Positions 13,501 to 20,656 of a stretch of DNA of 64,000 nt are shown here, piece by piece. The stretch spans positions 13,145,409-13,209,408 of the forward strand of contig OW203765.1 of assembly GCA_934045905.1 (NCBI GenBank), read 5' to 3'. Each line of letters begins with the position of its first letter. The first letter of the stretch is position 1. A program made the position numbers and the translations under genes. Source of the DNA: Leuctra nigra. Lineage: Eukaryota; Arthropoda; Insecta; Plecoptera; Leuctridae. The notes under the pieces are model-generated. The model ran no database searches, had not been told where the DNA came from, and saw nothing but the letters and a program-made list of their open reading frames with translations.

Positions 13501-14623
13501 TCCTCCTTAGCGTTGCGTCGCAGCGAGGTGCAGAGCTTCTTCACTTCATCCACCGTCGGATCCAGACTCTGCTTGTACCTCGCTCGCGGCTGCCATCGCT
13601 CGTATTGCTTCTGCAGGTTGTTCCCGATCATCTCCAGAGCCTTCTGTGGGCTCATCGACAATGGATCTGCCAAAGAGTAGTAGAAGAATGAGTTAAAGTG
13701 GCGCGATCACTCGATATAGCACATTTTAATTTATTTTTGAAATTACCATTTCAAAATACCTTTTACAACAGTTCAACTATATGTAAGTATAAAATACTCA
13801 TTTAATGCCATGTAGTTTGCAACTCCCGTCCAATAATGAGTATTCAATTTTATGTCTTTTGAGAATATACAAAACTTTAACATGGAAGGTATAGGAAAAT
13901 CATTTCGAATTTGGTGTATAACTTTTAAAATAGCACACGTTGGTATCGTTTTCATTTTTTTCCCTGATAGAATGTCCGTAGGTCTACCAGAAAAAAAGTT
14001 TTTTGTTAAAATCTGACGGTACAAAAAAATTAGAACTTCATTTTAGCTGAAAATTGACACAATTTTACTTGGCTGCCATAAGCTAACATGGGGAAGAAAA
14101 CTCAAATTATCTCAGAAACTAGACACGAGAAGTGTTTAATTTTTTCAAGGATTATGTATGGCATGATTATCAATAAGTACACAAAAATTTATGAAGATCC
14201 GAAACTATGCCTCGAGTGATCGCGCCACCTTAAGGGTAAAGATCATTCACTAAACCATCATGGGTGCAGGGATGTGAGGGCAAGGGAAGTGCTGGCTCTT
14301 TCCTCCTGTATGTCAGAAAAAATAAGAGTTTTGTTGTGTTAAATGTAGTTTGAATGCAACTCTAAACATCACAAACTTGATTTCAAAGTATCAAAAAAAC
14401 ATCCTGCAGGGCAAGGTGGGAAGTGCACCTACCACACCCTTAAGTGAAAAAAAAATGTTTAAACTAAAAAAATCAAAGTAAAAATTGATTCAAAAGGTCT
14501 GTTCGTTTACCCTGCCAAAAGCTACAGCAAACTGCCACAAGCTATGTAGAGGAACGATCTGATTGGCAGTGGTCGAATTGGAAGTCAGTCCATGGGGGGA
14601 TGGTGTACTGGCAGGATTTCTGC

Positions 14624-14662
<39 letters not shown>

Positions 14663-16446
14663 CGGCAGTGAAGGAACAAAACTTGCCATGCGTTAAGGGG
14701 GGTGTAAGGGGCGGGCCCCCCACGTTGCCCCGCAGGGCGTTATCTGGTTTTTGATACTTTGAAATCAATTTTGAGACGTTATGAGTTATAGTTATTTTGG
14801 TTTTTATATTTTTTTTCACTTTTCTGTTTTCATTCCAATAAGGTGTGGGGGGCATGCCCCAAAAACCTTGCCCCACATGGCGTTATTTGACTTTTTGATA
14901 CTTTGAAATCAATTTTGAGACTTTCTGAGTTGTAGTTATTTTGATTTCAACTTTCTTATAATTTTTCACAGATTTCACTCAATAAGATGTAAGCGGAATG
15001 CTCTAAAACCTTGCCCCGCAGGGCGTTTTTTGGTTTTTTGACACTTTAAAATCAATTTTGAGACGTTCTGAAGTGCATTTTTAATCTCTCATTGGGGGAT
15101 GGTGAAGTAGAAAAATTAGCCATGGGGGGATGGAACCATCAATATATTCCCCATGGGGGGATGCCATCCCCCCGCATCCCCCCCCAATTCGACCACTACT
15201 GATTGGATGATGTGTGCTTGTGGCAGTACAGCAAACTGCCACAAGCTATGTAGAGGAACGATCTGATTGGATGATGTGTGCTTGTGGCAGTACAGCAAAC
15301 TGCCACAAGCTATGTAGAGGAACAATCTGATTGGATGATGTGTGCTTGTGGCAGTACAGCAAACTGCCACAAGCTATGTAGAGGAACGATCTGATTGGAT
15401 GATGTGTGCTTGTGGCAGTACAGCAAACTGCCACAAGCTATGTAGAGGAACGATCTGATTGGATGATGTGTGCTTGTGGCAGTACAGCAAACTGCCACAA
15501 GCTATGTAGAGGAACGATCTGATTGGATGATGTGTGCTTGAGGCAGTACAGCAAACTGCCACAAGCTATGTAGAGGAACGATCTGATTGGATGATGTGTG
15601 GTTGTGGCAGTTTGCTGTAGATTTTGGAAGGGTAAACGAACAGACCTAAAGTATGAAAAAACCAAAAACACCTGCGGTCTAGGTGGGAGACACGCCCCCC
15701 ACACCAACTGTAACCTGTGGCAGAATGTTGTTGCTTCTTGTCCCCCGACACAAATTCTCCTGGTGCCCATGTAAATGACATTTATTTAGATTATGACGGT
15801 ATCATTGAAGATGGAGCGACAAGGTTTTCATTACAGGTACTATGTACCTACTACTCTTTGAAAATGTGGCCCATTAGGTTGGTACCAAAAGTGTTCTCTC
15901 TTAAAAGCTGTCAGCAGATTCTCATTTAAAATTTTGCTGGATACATAATGATTATCTTCAACGAGACAGTCAAAATGGTGGAACCCGCCAGAGATCGGAT
16001 TGGTGTTCCTTCACCGCCGAGACACTTGTTGCGTAACGAGAGATTGACAATTTGACATACCGATCCAGCATTCGAGTCGAGCGCAAGGCTGGGTCTTTAC
16101 AATGTCCGGTGGATCCACACCGACGTTTAGGCACAATACTAAAGCGACGCTCACCGTTTTCATCTGAAACACATGACGGAAGCATGTGAAATGTGGTGTG
16201 ATCGACATGGGAAAAGGGATGAGCAGGATGCAATGCGGAAGTCGGGTAGGTATCAAGCGATTATGAATATCTTACCCTTTCCTTCATCCTCCATGTCTGT
16301 GTAATAGCATTAGCACCCTCTATACTTTCTATATGACGTTTTTTAGTGAAGGACAATGGTAAATGCCAATCCTCTAAGGTCTCCTCACTAGGCACACCAT
16401 TCATATTGTGGTTTGTGTACAGACTTGTCAACTCAATAACACTCAT
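1571..16446 (-). CDS. raptor: Raptor, regulatory-associated protein of TOR (13 exons, 3' end outside window)
   Basis: Raptor is the substrate-recruiting scaffold of TOR complex 1. Exons, from the 5' end: 16276-16446, 16061-16163, 13425-13666, 12459-12790, 12319-12378, 11793-11893, 11270-11403, 10519-10707, 9702-9896, 6278-6352, 3181-3438, 2458-2601, 1571-1868. All junctions keep frame and total 2302 nt (767 residues plus one base). Exon 1 gives EDWHLPLSF and KKRH. Exons 2-4 form the caspase-like RNC domain, with [28 protein letters not shown] and VYDCSNAG. Exons 5-12 are the armadillo/HEAT-like middle, with [44 protein letters not shown] and [12 protein letters not shown]. Exon 13 is a Ser-rich linker. 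The start is the ATG at 16446; the first 23 residues are not conserved. The C-terminal WD40 propeller is not in bases 1-1570. The intron after exon 8 has a GC donor, and exon 4 has a weak GTTCGT donor chosen because only it restores the conserved RWFVMQ reading. Confidence 0.96.
1925..2110 (-). repeat. Degenerate tRNA-derived SINE copy
   Basis: On the plus strand this reads the family's reversed tail (GCAGCACTGTTATGCAACAGGCTAATGGC in degenerate form), then GGAGGCGGTCGTGGCCTA and a CAGCATTTG core. These are the same blocks, in the same order, as the better copies at 47519-47806 and 35625-35835. The tRNA-like head is too decayed to recognise. It lies in the Raptor intron between exons 12 and 13. 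Confidence 0.6.
3510..4549. mobile_element. Non-autonomous pogo/Tigger-like element with TA duplication
   Basis: The element begins CAGTAAAACCTCCTTAAATC and ends with the inverted form of CAGTAAAACCTCGTTAAATC. Both sides carry a TA dinucleotide. This terminus is typical of pogo/Tigger elements in the Tc1/mariner superfamily. No transposase is visible in the 1.04 kb, so it is non-autonomous. Inside it are further ATCGAA-type terminal-like pieces and two CTTCG motifs. It lies in the Raptor intron upstream of exon 11. Fragments with similar ends occur near 18170-18210. Confidence 0.75.
4654..5668 (+). repeat. Dispersed repeat, copy A, with ETS/CRE-like composite sites
   Basis: This starts at TCTAGTGGAGCGG, where GTGGAGCG-GT-CGCTCCAC is a perfect 8-bp hairpin, and runs to the fold-back that starts at 5669. 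The inverted copy at 45754-46983 shares the start, the middle (GCTATGGCCCACCCCACTAC and a GAT-repeat region) and the end (AAGTGATATCC before the fold-back). CCGGAAGTGACGTCA occurs at 5120-5134 and a one-mismatch version at 5306-5320. A third site near 5450 has lost the CRE half. No coding region is seen. The TC start after an A and the terminal hairpin could suggest a Helitron-related element, but the 3' end is unclear. Confidence 0.65.
5669..6072. mobile_element. Fold-back structure, 162-bp arms, copy A
   Basis: The left arm (5669-5830) and right arm (5911-6072) are both 162 nt and differ at only one position by eye. The loop is 80 nt. Landmarks in the arms are AACACTCCGTGTAAA, GAGCCAAGTCTCTTCAAC, TTCAGCACTGAAAAGTAGTG and CTTGGCGCATCG. 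The same landmarks in the same order build a second fold-back at 44629-45753. Nothing is coded. Confidence 0.85.
6278..6352 (-). CDS. raptor: Raptor exon 10, a 75-nt microexon
   Basis: This exon is too short to stand out as an open frame, but the gene needs it. It starts after a TTGCAG acceptor, ends at a GTGAGT donor, is phase 0 at both ends, and encodes 25 residues containing [15 protein letters not shown]. That block is conserved in animal Raptor between the AKILAVDS block (exon 9) and the HRTLAAF block (exon 11). The piggyBac element sits in the intron between this exon and exon 9. Confidence 0.93.
6638..9449 (-). mobile_element. Complete piggyBac-superfamily transposon with TTAA target sites
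   Basis: TTAA at 6638-6641 and 9446-9449 flank a unit starting CCCTCTCAGACCC (6642) and ending with the exact inverse (to 9445). TTAA duplication and 13-bp ends beginning CCC are diagnostic of piggyBac elements. Subterminal palindromes of the form TGTCC-(TTAATTA-like)-GGACA occur near 6773-6791, 9059-9080 and 9413-9431. They are possible extra transposase sites. The 2.8-kb unit holds one long open transposase on the minus strand. It sits in the Raptor intron between exons 9 and 10, in the same direction as the host gene. Intact ends plus an intact reading frame suggest a young or recently active copy. Confidence 0.95.
7000..8952 (-). CDS. piggyBac-type transposase (PGBD-like), 650 residues, uninterrupted
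   Basis: This DDE/D-type transposase would cut and paste the surrounding element at TTAA sites. The N-terminus is acidic, a common feature of piggyBac proteins (residues about 49-125). The core shows the expected catalytic aspartates: D295 in [12 protein letters not shown]378 in [13 protein letters not shown], and D491/D494 in [17 protein letters not shown] around 508-509 and SWLEYR follow. The C-terminus is a cysteine-rich domain (residues about 615-643, C-x4-C-x7-C-x2-C-x4-C-x6-C) that binds terminal repeats in this family. Length is typical (about 550-650). The first ATG at 8952 was taken as the start, though a short upstream intron cannot be excluded. No stop or frameshift is seen. Confidence 0.95.
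   Translation of the reverse strand: MDKKVNEIAQYNIIELLLNKFSMLIGSSRPRRNVIRRPVTANEIFDLLEEGDASDLDDFNEEYSDEDDSMHDEVVHQNAVPSVLGAVNEPPENVVDNDGEGAEEDYSESDGETDHSDEEVDPFLSLNLTDKKNIQWRRSILLDSPTRDFHPSISPLQVEAPLFPHQYFSRYIPDHIFNLMADMTNTYSHQQPGVHIPPTDIKEIKILVGLHIIMGTLKFPRVRMYWDNSLHLNIFTDNMGKNRFFKLRNSLHLINNLEPIPPNLPADRLRKVRPIYDAVRSRCLELQVEENVCIDEQMVPFKGNLNIKQYIKGKPNPWGVKLFLLCGKSGTVYDFIIYQGKSTELNPIIQKKYGQGATVVLHLADRLSGNAGHKLYFDNFFTSYNLLQILKRKAILAAGTVRVNRFANPTLTSDKEMKKKARGSFEEVVSRDRDIVVVKWLDNRTVNLASNFVGIGEADKAKRWEKKDSQYVDIPRPEIVRLYNESMGGVDLMDMLIGLYRIFIRSRKWTLRMLFHAIDLAITNSWLEYRADAALCKVPKNKQLDLLHFRMRIAESLILTGNRADSRKRGRPSSSPGPSAVQPRTNCEVRPIPEVRFDNTGHMPLHSGKKEAGRCKLVGCSGKTHFSCEKCKVHLCMTKDKNCFKSFHTS
9985..10076. 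mobile_element. Small palindromic MITE
   Basis: GGTCGGTGACAGGCTAAGTT at the left is mirrored by an imperfect inverse at the right (ACTTAGCCTGTCCCCGACC). The arms are about 26 bp and the total about 92 bp. It lies in the Raptor intron between exons 8 and 9. No clear target duplication is seen. Confidence 0.6.
13697..14229. mobile_element. TTAA-flanked non-autonomous piggyBac-like MITE
   Basis: TTAA at 13693-13696 and 14230-14233 flank a 533-bp unit. Its ends are AGTGGCGCGATCACTCGA and the inverse of GGTGGCGCGATCACTCGA, a match at 17 of 18 positions. No coding frame is credible inside. TTAA duplication points to the piggyBac superfamily, but these ends differ from those of the autonomous element at 6638-9449, so another transposase must have moved it. 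It lies just upstream of Raptor exon 3. Confidence 0.8.
14567..15198. mobile_element. hAT-like MITE nested in the tandem array, 8-bp target duplication
   Basis: The element ends are CAGTGGTCGAATTGG and the inverse of TAGTGGTCGAATTGG (14 of 15 match). They are flanked by an exact 8-bp duplication, CTGATTGG, at 14559-14566 and 15199-15206. Eight-base duplications and (C/T)A-G ends are the mark of hAT elements. The duplicated bases belong to the surrounding 64-bp repeat, which proves insertion into an existing array. Inside are three imperfect repeats of TTGAAATCAATTTTGAGAC-like sequence after CTTGCCCCGCAGGGCGTT, and a 37-G run at 14626-14662. Confidence 0.85.
14626..14662 (+). repeat. 37-base G homopolymer
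   Basis: An uninterrupted run of G lies inside the hAT-like MITE. A C run of 33 is at 26440-26472 and a G run of 19 at 58219-58237. Exact lengths in such runs are unreliable in any assembly. Confidence 0.9.
15201..15608. repeat. 64-bp tandem array, about 6 copies, each with a perfect hairpin
   Basis: The units repeat every 64 bp with only a few single-base differences (for example G to A near 15322 and T to A near 15541). Each contains GCTTGTGGCAGT and its exact inverse ACTGCCACAAGC separated by a 7-base loop. Several minus-strand open frames here are by-products of the repeat and are not genes. Confidence 0.9.
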
Positions 16447-16773
16447 TTTGAAAGTAGATTGTAAACAGTAGTTTCACTTTGATGTCACAATTACGAGAAT
16501 ATTATTGGTTCAATAGTTAATTATTAAAATTGCTATTTCTGCATTAATAGATAAACATGCGTAGGTGTGCCGCCATCTCTAAAATGCGTTTTATTACCAA
16601 CTGTGCGAACTGAATTATGTTATGAATGAATTGTTGCCAACATTTCGACAGTAATTTCCCTAGTACCTACTTGTTGGATGACTGACAGCCATGACAGTAA
16701 CCTGCAGTAACCTAACCTCTAACTACCTAGCTGAAGACAGACATATTTAAAGTTTCCTGGAAAATTTACAAAT
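16447..16773. promoter_or_regulatory. Divergent promoter region between Raptor and eIF2B delta
   Basis: The two start codons are 327 bp apart and point away from each other, so 5' UTRs and both core promoters must fit here unless there are upstream non-coding exons. No good TATA box lies at a useful place. A GCCGCCAT motif occurs near 16569, and AACCTAACCT/AACTACCTAGCT lies just upstream of the eIF2B start. A bidirectional, TATA-less housekeeping promoter is inferred, not shown. Confidence 0.6.
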
Positions 16774-18698
16774 ATGAGTGAAGACAAGGGCAAAGAACTG
16801 TCAAAAGCAGAAGTTAAAGCAGCAAGAAGATTAAAGCAGGAAAGCCAACGCGCTGCAAAGGCTGCTCTTCAAAACGCCAAGGCAGGTAAACCTGGTGCAA
16901 CTGTTGCACCAGCTGCTGCTTCTACTGCATCATCACCTGCACAATCAACACCCAGTAAACCTATAGTTGAAACATCAGCAGCTTCTCCTGCCCTAACAAA
17001 GCCAGCGCAGGCACGGCCAACCAAACCAAAAGCTCAACCATCCGAGAAGAATTTGCATACACAACCTCAAACTCTCAAAACCACTGAGATACAAAAAGAA
17101 ACTCGAAAAGTAGTTGTTGTTCAACATAGAGTAAAGTTATTTAATCACCTTTACTTTAAAGATGTGAGTTCCGGCAGCCTTTCAGTTTTGTCTCATGGCG
17201 TTCATCCTGCAATACTTTGCCTTGGAGTGCAATACGCTAAACGAGTCATCGTAGGCTCAAATGCACGATGCTTTGCCTTCTTGAACGCTATGAAAGAAGT
17301 CATCGCTGATTACAAGACCCCACAGCAGAAAGAGTTTGGGAGAGGACTGGAATCAAGTCTCCAACCATCCATGTCGTATCTGGCTCAATGCCGTCCGCTC
17401 TCCGTTTCCATGACAAACGCACTTAGACATCTCAAGTGGCAGATAACTCAACTACCGAACAATGTAACTGATGACGACGCGAAACACAAGCTACAAGAAT
17501 CAATCGACACTTATCTTCGAGATCAGATCGAGACGGCAGCTCAAGCTATTTGTCTGACAGTTCAGTCGAAGATTTCGTCCGGTGACGTCATTGTTACGTA
17601 CGGCTGCTCCTCGCTGATAGAGCAGATCCTGCTGTCGGCTCACGACAAGAAGATCGACTTCAGAGTGGTGATTCTGGACTCTCGGCCGTGGCTGGAAGGC
17701 CGGCAGATGCTACGTAGACTCGTCCACCACGGCATCAAGTGTTCGTACGTCCTCGTGAATGCTGCTAGCTTCATCATGCGAGAAGCGACAAAGGTACAGT
17801 TTCAAATTCTTGTAATAATGAACTATGTTAATTTAATATGCTCAATTTCAATTCAATATTTTTCCTTTCTGAAAACAATCGATTTTTTAAAGTTTATGTT
17901 GAAATGGAATGATTTACTAAGATTCCATTTGATTAATTGATCAAATGATTCCATTTGATAAAATGGAATGATTTCAAAATTTGTTGGGACGGAAGTCCGT
18001 TTTTAGGAGAAATGGGCGAAAAATGAAAAGATACCGGTAGCTATTAGGATACCAATTTGAAGGCATTTATGGCAGAAGCCACTTGGAAGTCCCTAAAAAG
18101 AATCAAATAGGTAGTAGTATTTTATCACATCATGTTTGTAGATAATGGTCTCACTTTTTAAATGCTATAGGGAGACCTCCTTGAATCGAATCAATTATTT
18201 GGCTTCGATTACTAACCACCAGTCAGTAGTCTCTGGTAGCAAAATGTCAATGGTGATTGGTGCCAACATAAATATAGTATCTTGCCAACATAATAATCAC
18301 AACATTTGAACCAGGTACTTCTCGGCGCTCACGCCCTCCTCACCAACGGCTACGTGATGTCGAGGGTCGGATCGTCTCAAGTCGCTCTCCTCGCCAAGTC
18401 GTTCAACAAACCCGTCTTGGTCTGCTGTGAGACGCACAAGTTCAGCGAACGCGTTCAAACCGATTCGTTCGTCTACAACGAGATCGGAGACCCGGACGAG
18501 TTGGCGACTGTCAGCTCGTGTCGCTGCGACACACCGATGGCGAACTGGAAGAATATTCCCAGTCTGACGCCGCTGAATCTGTGCTACGACGTTTGCCCCC
18601 CTGACTTGGTGACCGCTGTTGTTACGGAGTTGGCGATCCTGCCTTGCACGAGTGTGCCCGTGGTTTTGAGAGTGAAACCCACGGATGCTCATCTCTGA
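16774..18698 (+). CDS. eIF2B-delta: Translation initiation factor eIF2B, delta subunit (two exons)
   Basis: This is the regulatory subunit of eIF2B, the guanine-nucleotide exchange factor that recharges eIF2 and is inhibited by phosphorylated eIF2alpha. Exon 1 is 16774-17793 (340 codons, ending AAG before GTACAG). Exon 2 is 18315-18698 (after a CCAG acceptor, phase 0, stop TGA). The protein is 467 aa. Residues 1 to about 110 are Lys/Ala/Pro-rich and probably disordered, as in other delta subunits. The eIF2B alpha/beta/delta Rossmann-like domain follows. Marks are [85 protein letters not shown] and the end VPVVLRVK. The 521-bp intron contains a Tigger-like terminal fragment near 18170. The ATG in AAATATG fits a normal start. 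It is divergent from Raptor. Confidence 0.96.
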
Positions 18699-18859
18699 TT
18701 GGCCAGGTATTAATTTTATATTATATTTTCAAGCTGCTGTGTATAAATTTAGGTAAAATGATAATTTCATAATGGTTTAAGCTCTGCTAGGTTTCAACGT
18801 AGCTTTATTTAGTGTTTATTTTGTTTATAAAAGACATCAAACGATGAAGGTAGCATGTT

Positions 18860-18865
18860 AATAAA
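18860..18865 (+). terminator. Possible poly(A) signal of eIF2B delta
   Basis: AATAAA lies 162 nt after the stop codon. It is a plausible cleavage signal, but AT-rich DNA gives such matches by chance. Another AATAAA follows near 18930. Confidence 0.4.
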
Positions 18866-19250
18866 TATGTACAATTCTAGGCACAAGATTAGTCACTCAT
18901 CTACAACATAATTATTTCAAAACTAATACGTAAATAAACTCTGAGTAGGTACAGAACGTACCTACCTACCTCGATAATATAATTCTGGGTAAACAGTAAT
19001 ACTCTTACAAACTAATCATTAATAAATTATTATTTTGTCTTATTAAATAGTTTTCTTATTCAAAGTTTGCATTCTTCTTTTCTTTTCTTCCCAATAGTAA
19101 GAAGTTATTTTATTTTGTACTACTTCACTTCAATTTACCACAGATGTCGGATTGTCAGAATCAACTTTAATGGCAGTAGCTATTGCAGCAGGTATCGATT
19201 ATGGTGGTTTGTAAATGAGTGATTAGGATTACTGATTTTTGCTTCTACTA

Positions 19251-20029
19251 GGGGAGACTGTTGTACCTTGGACATGTTTGTACCTTGGACCTTTGTCTAT
19301 TTTCGCGCCAGTTTTATTTTTAAAAAATTGGAAAAATTACTGGTTATAAGTCCAATTACCAGGAAGTTCTACATGTCATGATCAGCTGCCTTGCTGAAGT
19401 TTTGGGTCTTCTGTACTTCATTTTATAGTTTTTTCCATTTCAAGTAAGTAAATCGAAATAAATAATCTTTGGTTTTAGAGGATGTGTACCAAAATTTTTG
19501 ATTCAATACTTCTTAATTATTGAAGATGTGTAATTCAACTGTCTGAACTGTGTTTCAGTGAAACTTATTGTCATACCCTAAAATAAATATTGGGAAATTA
19601 GTTTGCCATGTGCTTGTGTTGTACCTTGGACCATACCCTGGTGTTGTGGTCCAAGGTACAACACCTTGCTATGGTTATAACATTTTTCATTAAACTTCAT
19701 AATTTTTTCTTTAGACAATGCCTCGAAGTAAAGCAGGGGTTAAGAGGCATGATAATTCCTCTATATGCACAATATGCATAATACGTATCATATGCATGAT
19801 AATTCCTACTGGTCCAAGGTACAACAGCATGTTGTACCTTGGACCACTAAATATGACATTGGATAATTGAGTGTAATTAATGAAATTATGACGTAATGAA
19901 ACCCCAAAAATTCAAGCTGTTAGCAGAAAGTGCATTTGTTAATACTTATATTTTTTTATATTTTTGTATTGTATATTGTGCATTCAAAAAATAAAAATGT
20001 AAAAAGTGGCCCAAGGTACAACAGGCTCC
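19251..20029. mobile_element. MITE with repeated TTGTACCTTGGACC motifs, TA flanks
   Basis: The left end GGGGAGACTGTTGTACCTTG and the right end (inverse of GGAGCCTGTTGTACCTTGG) are inverted copies bordered by TA at 19249-19250 and 20030-20031. The TTGTACCTTGGAC motif, or its inverse, also occurs inside near 19284, 19620, 19650, 19803 and 19835. No coding frame is credible. The TA duplication suggests a Tc1/mariner relative. It lies between eIF2B delta and the SLC26A11-like gene. Confidence 0.65.
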
Positions 20030-20170
20030 TACATAGGTAGTAGAGCTTTTTTCTGGGACACATGCGATTCTTCAGAGTTATCCTTTAGTTTGGCTTACAC
20101 CAATCAATATTGTTTGAGTACCTAGGTACTTGCACACAATTCTGCAAGCCCCCCTAAGTGCAGTTAGGTA

Positions 20171-20252
20171 CACTCGGCAAAACATAAAACGGTATGAGGA
20201 AAATTTGAATGACTGGTTGTCATTTTCCTTGAGTTTGACAATCAATGTCCTT
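20171..20252 (+). mobile_element. 5' fragment of the CACTCGGC MITE family
   Basis: TA followed by CACTCGGCAAAACATA matches the left end of the full copy at 31483-31693, and TTTGAATGACTG follows in both. The 55-bp SINE tail at 20253-20307 interrupts it. The right terminus was not found. Confidence 0.6.
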
Positions 20253-20307
20253 TTTTTTGTCTGGGCTTAACGTCGCACTGTTCTGCAGCGAGGCTAATGG
20301 CGACGGA
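20253..20307 (-). mobile_element. 55-bp 5'-truncated SINE tail with perfect 13-bp target duplication
   Basis: This piece is the extreme 3' end of the tRNA-derived SINE family (minus-strand orientation, T run on the left, then GTCTGGGCTTAACGTCGCAC and GCGAGGCTAATGGCGACGG). It is flanked on both sides by AATCAATGTCCTT (20240-20252 and 20308-20320). An A-tail, 5' truncation and a long duplication are the signature of target-primed reverse transcription. Confidence 0.85.
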
Positions 20308-20656
20308 AATCAATGTCCTTGTTACAATGAAATTAAAGCTTGTATACTAGATTAAGATGACGGGTTAGATTATTTCTGAAGGTGTGATCAAATCATTTTC
20401 AAACAATCCGATTACTTAAAATCCAGTTTGAACTTTTGTTGAGAGATCATTAAAAAACACTTTGAAGAGTCGCGTATGTCCCGTTGCCTTCCTTCCGCCG
20501 GACTATTGACCATTAATACTATCAACAAAACACCGAATTTACACGGATTGACAGCCATTGAAATGATTGTTTGAAAGATGGCTATTTCGCCATGGACAAG
20601 GAGTGTGAAAACAATGAATTGTAATAAAATGGTTCCTAAGTATTGAAATGGATGAT

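Larger units (their letters stand above)
14495..15647. mobile_element. Outer MITE with about 46-bp inverted ends and an internal tandem array
   Basis: The left end AGGTCTGTTCGTTTACCCTG (14495) and the right end (to 15647) are inverted copies over about 46 bp with a few mismatches, and both run into CTACAGCAAACTGCCACAA. The inside is a 64-bp tandem array (15201 to about 15608, plus a first piece at 14516-14566) interrupted by a hAT-type MITE. No target duplication could be assigned with certainty. It lies in Raptor intron 2. Confidence 0.75.

Noticed and set aside
15201..15608. CRISPR-like array
   Set aside because: The copies are contiguous 64-bp tandem units with no unique spacers, in an insect-type genome.
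15116..15781. A series of about 62-codon repeated minus-strand frames
   Set aside because: They are reading frames through the 64-bp tandem MITE array and carry no independent coding signal.
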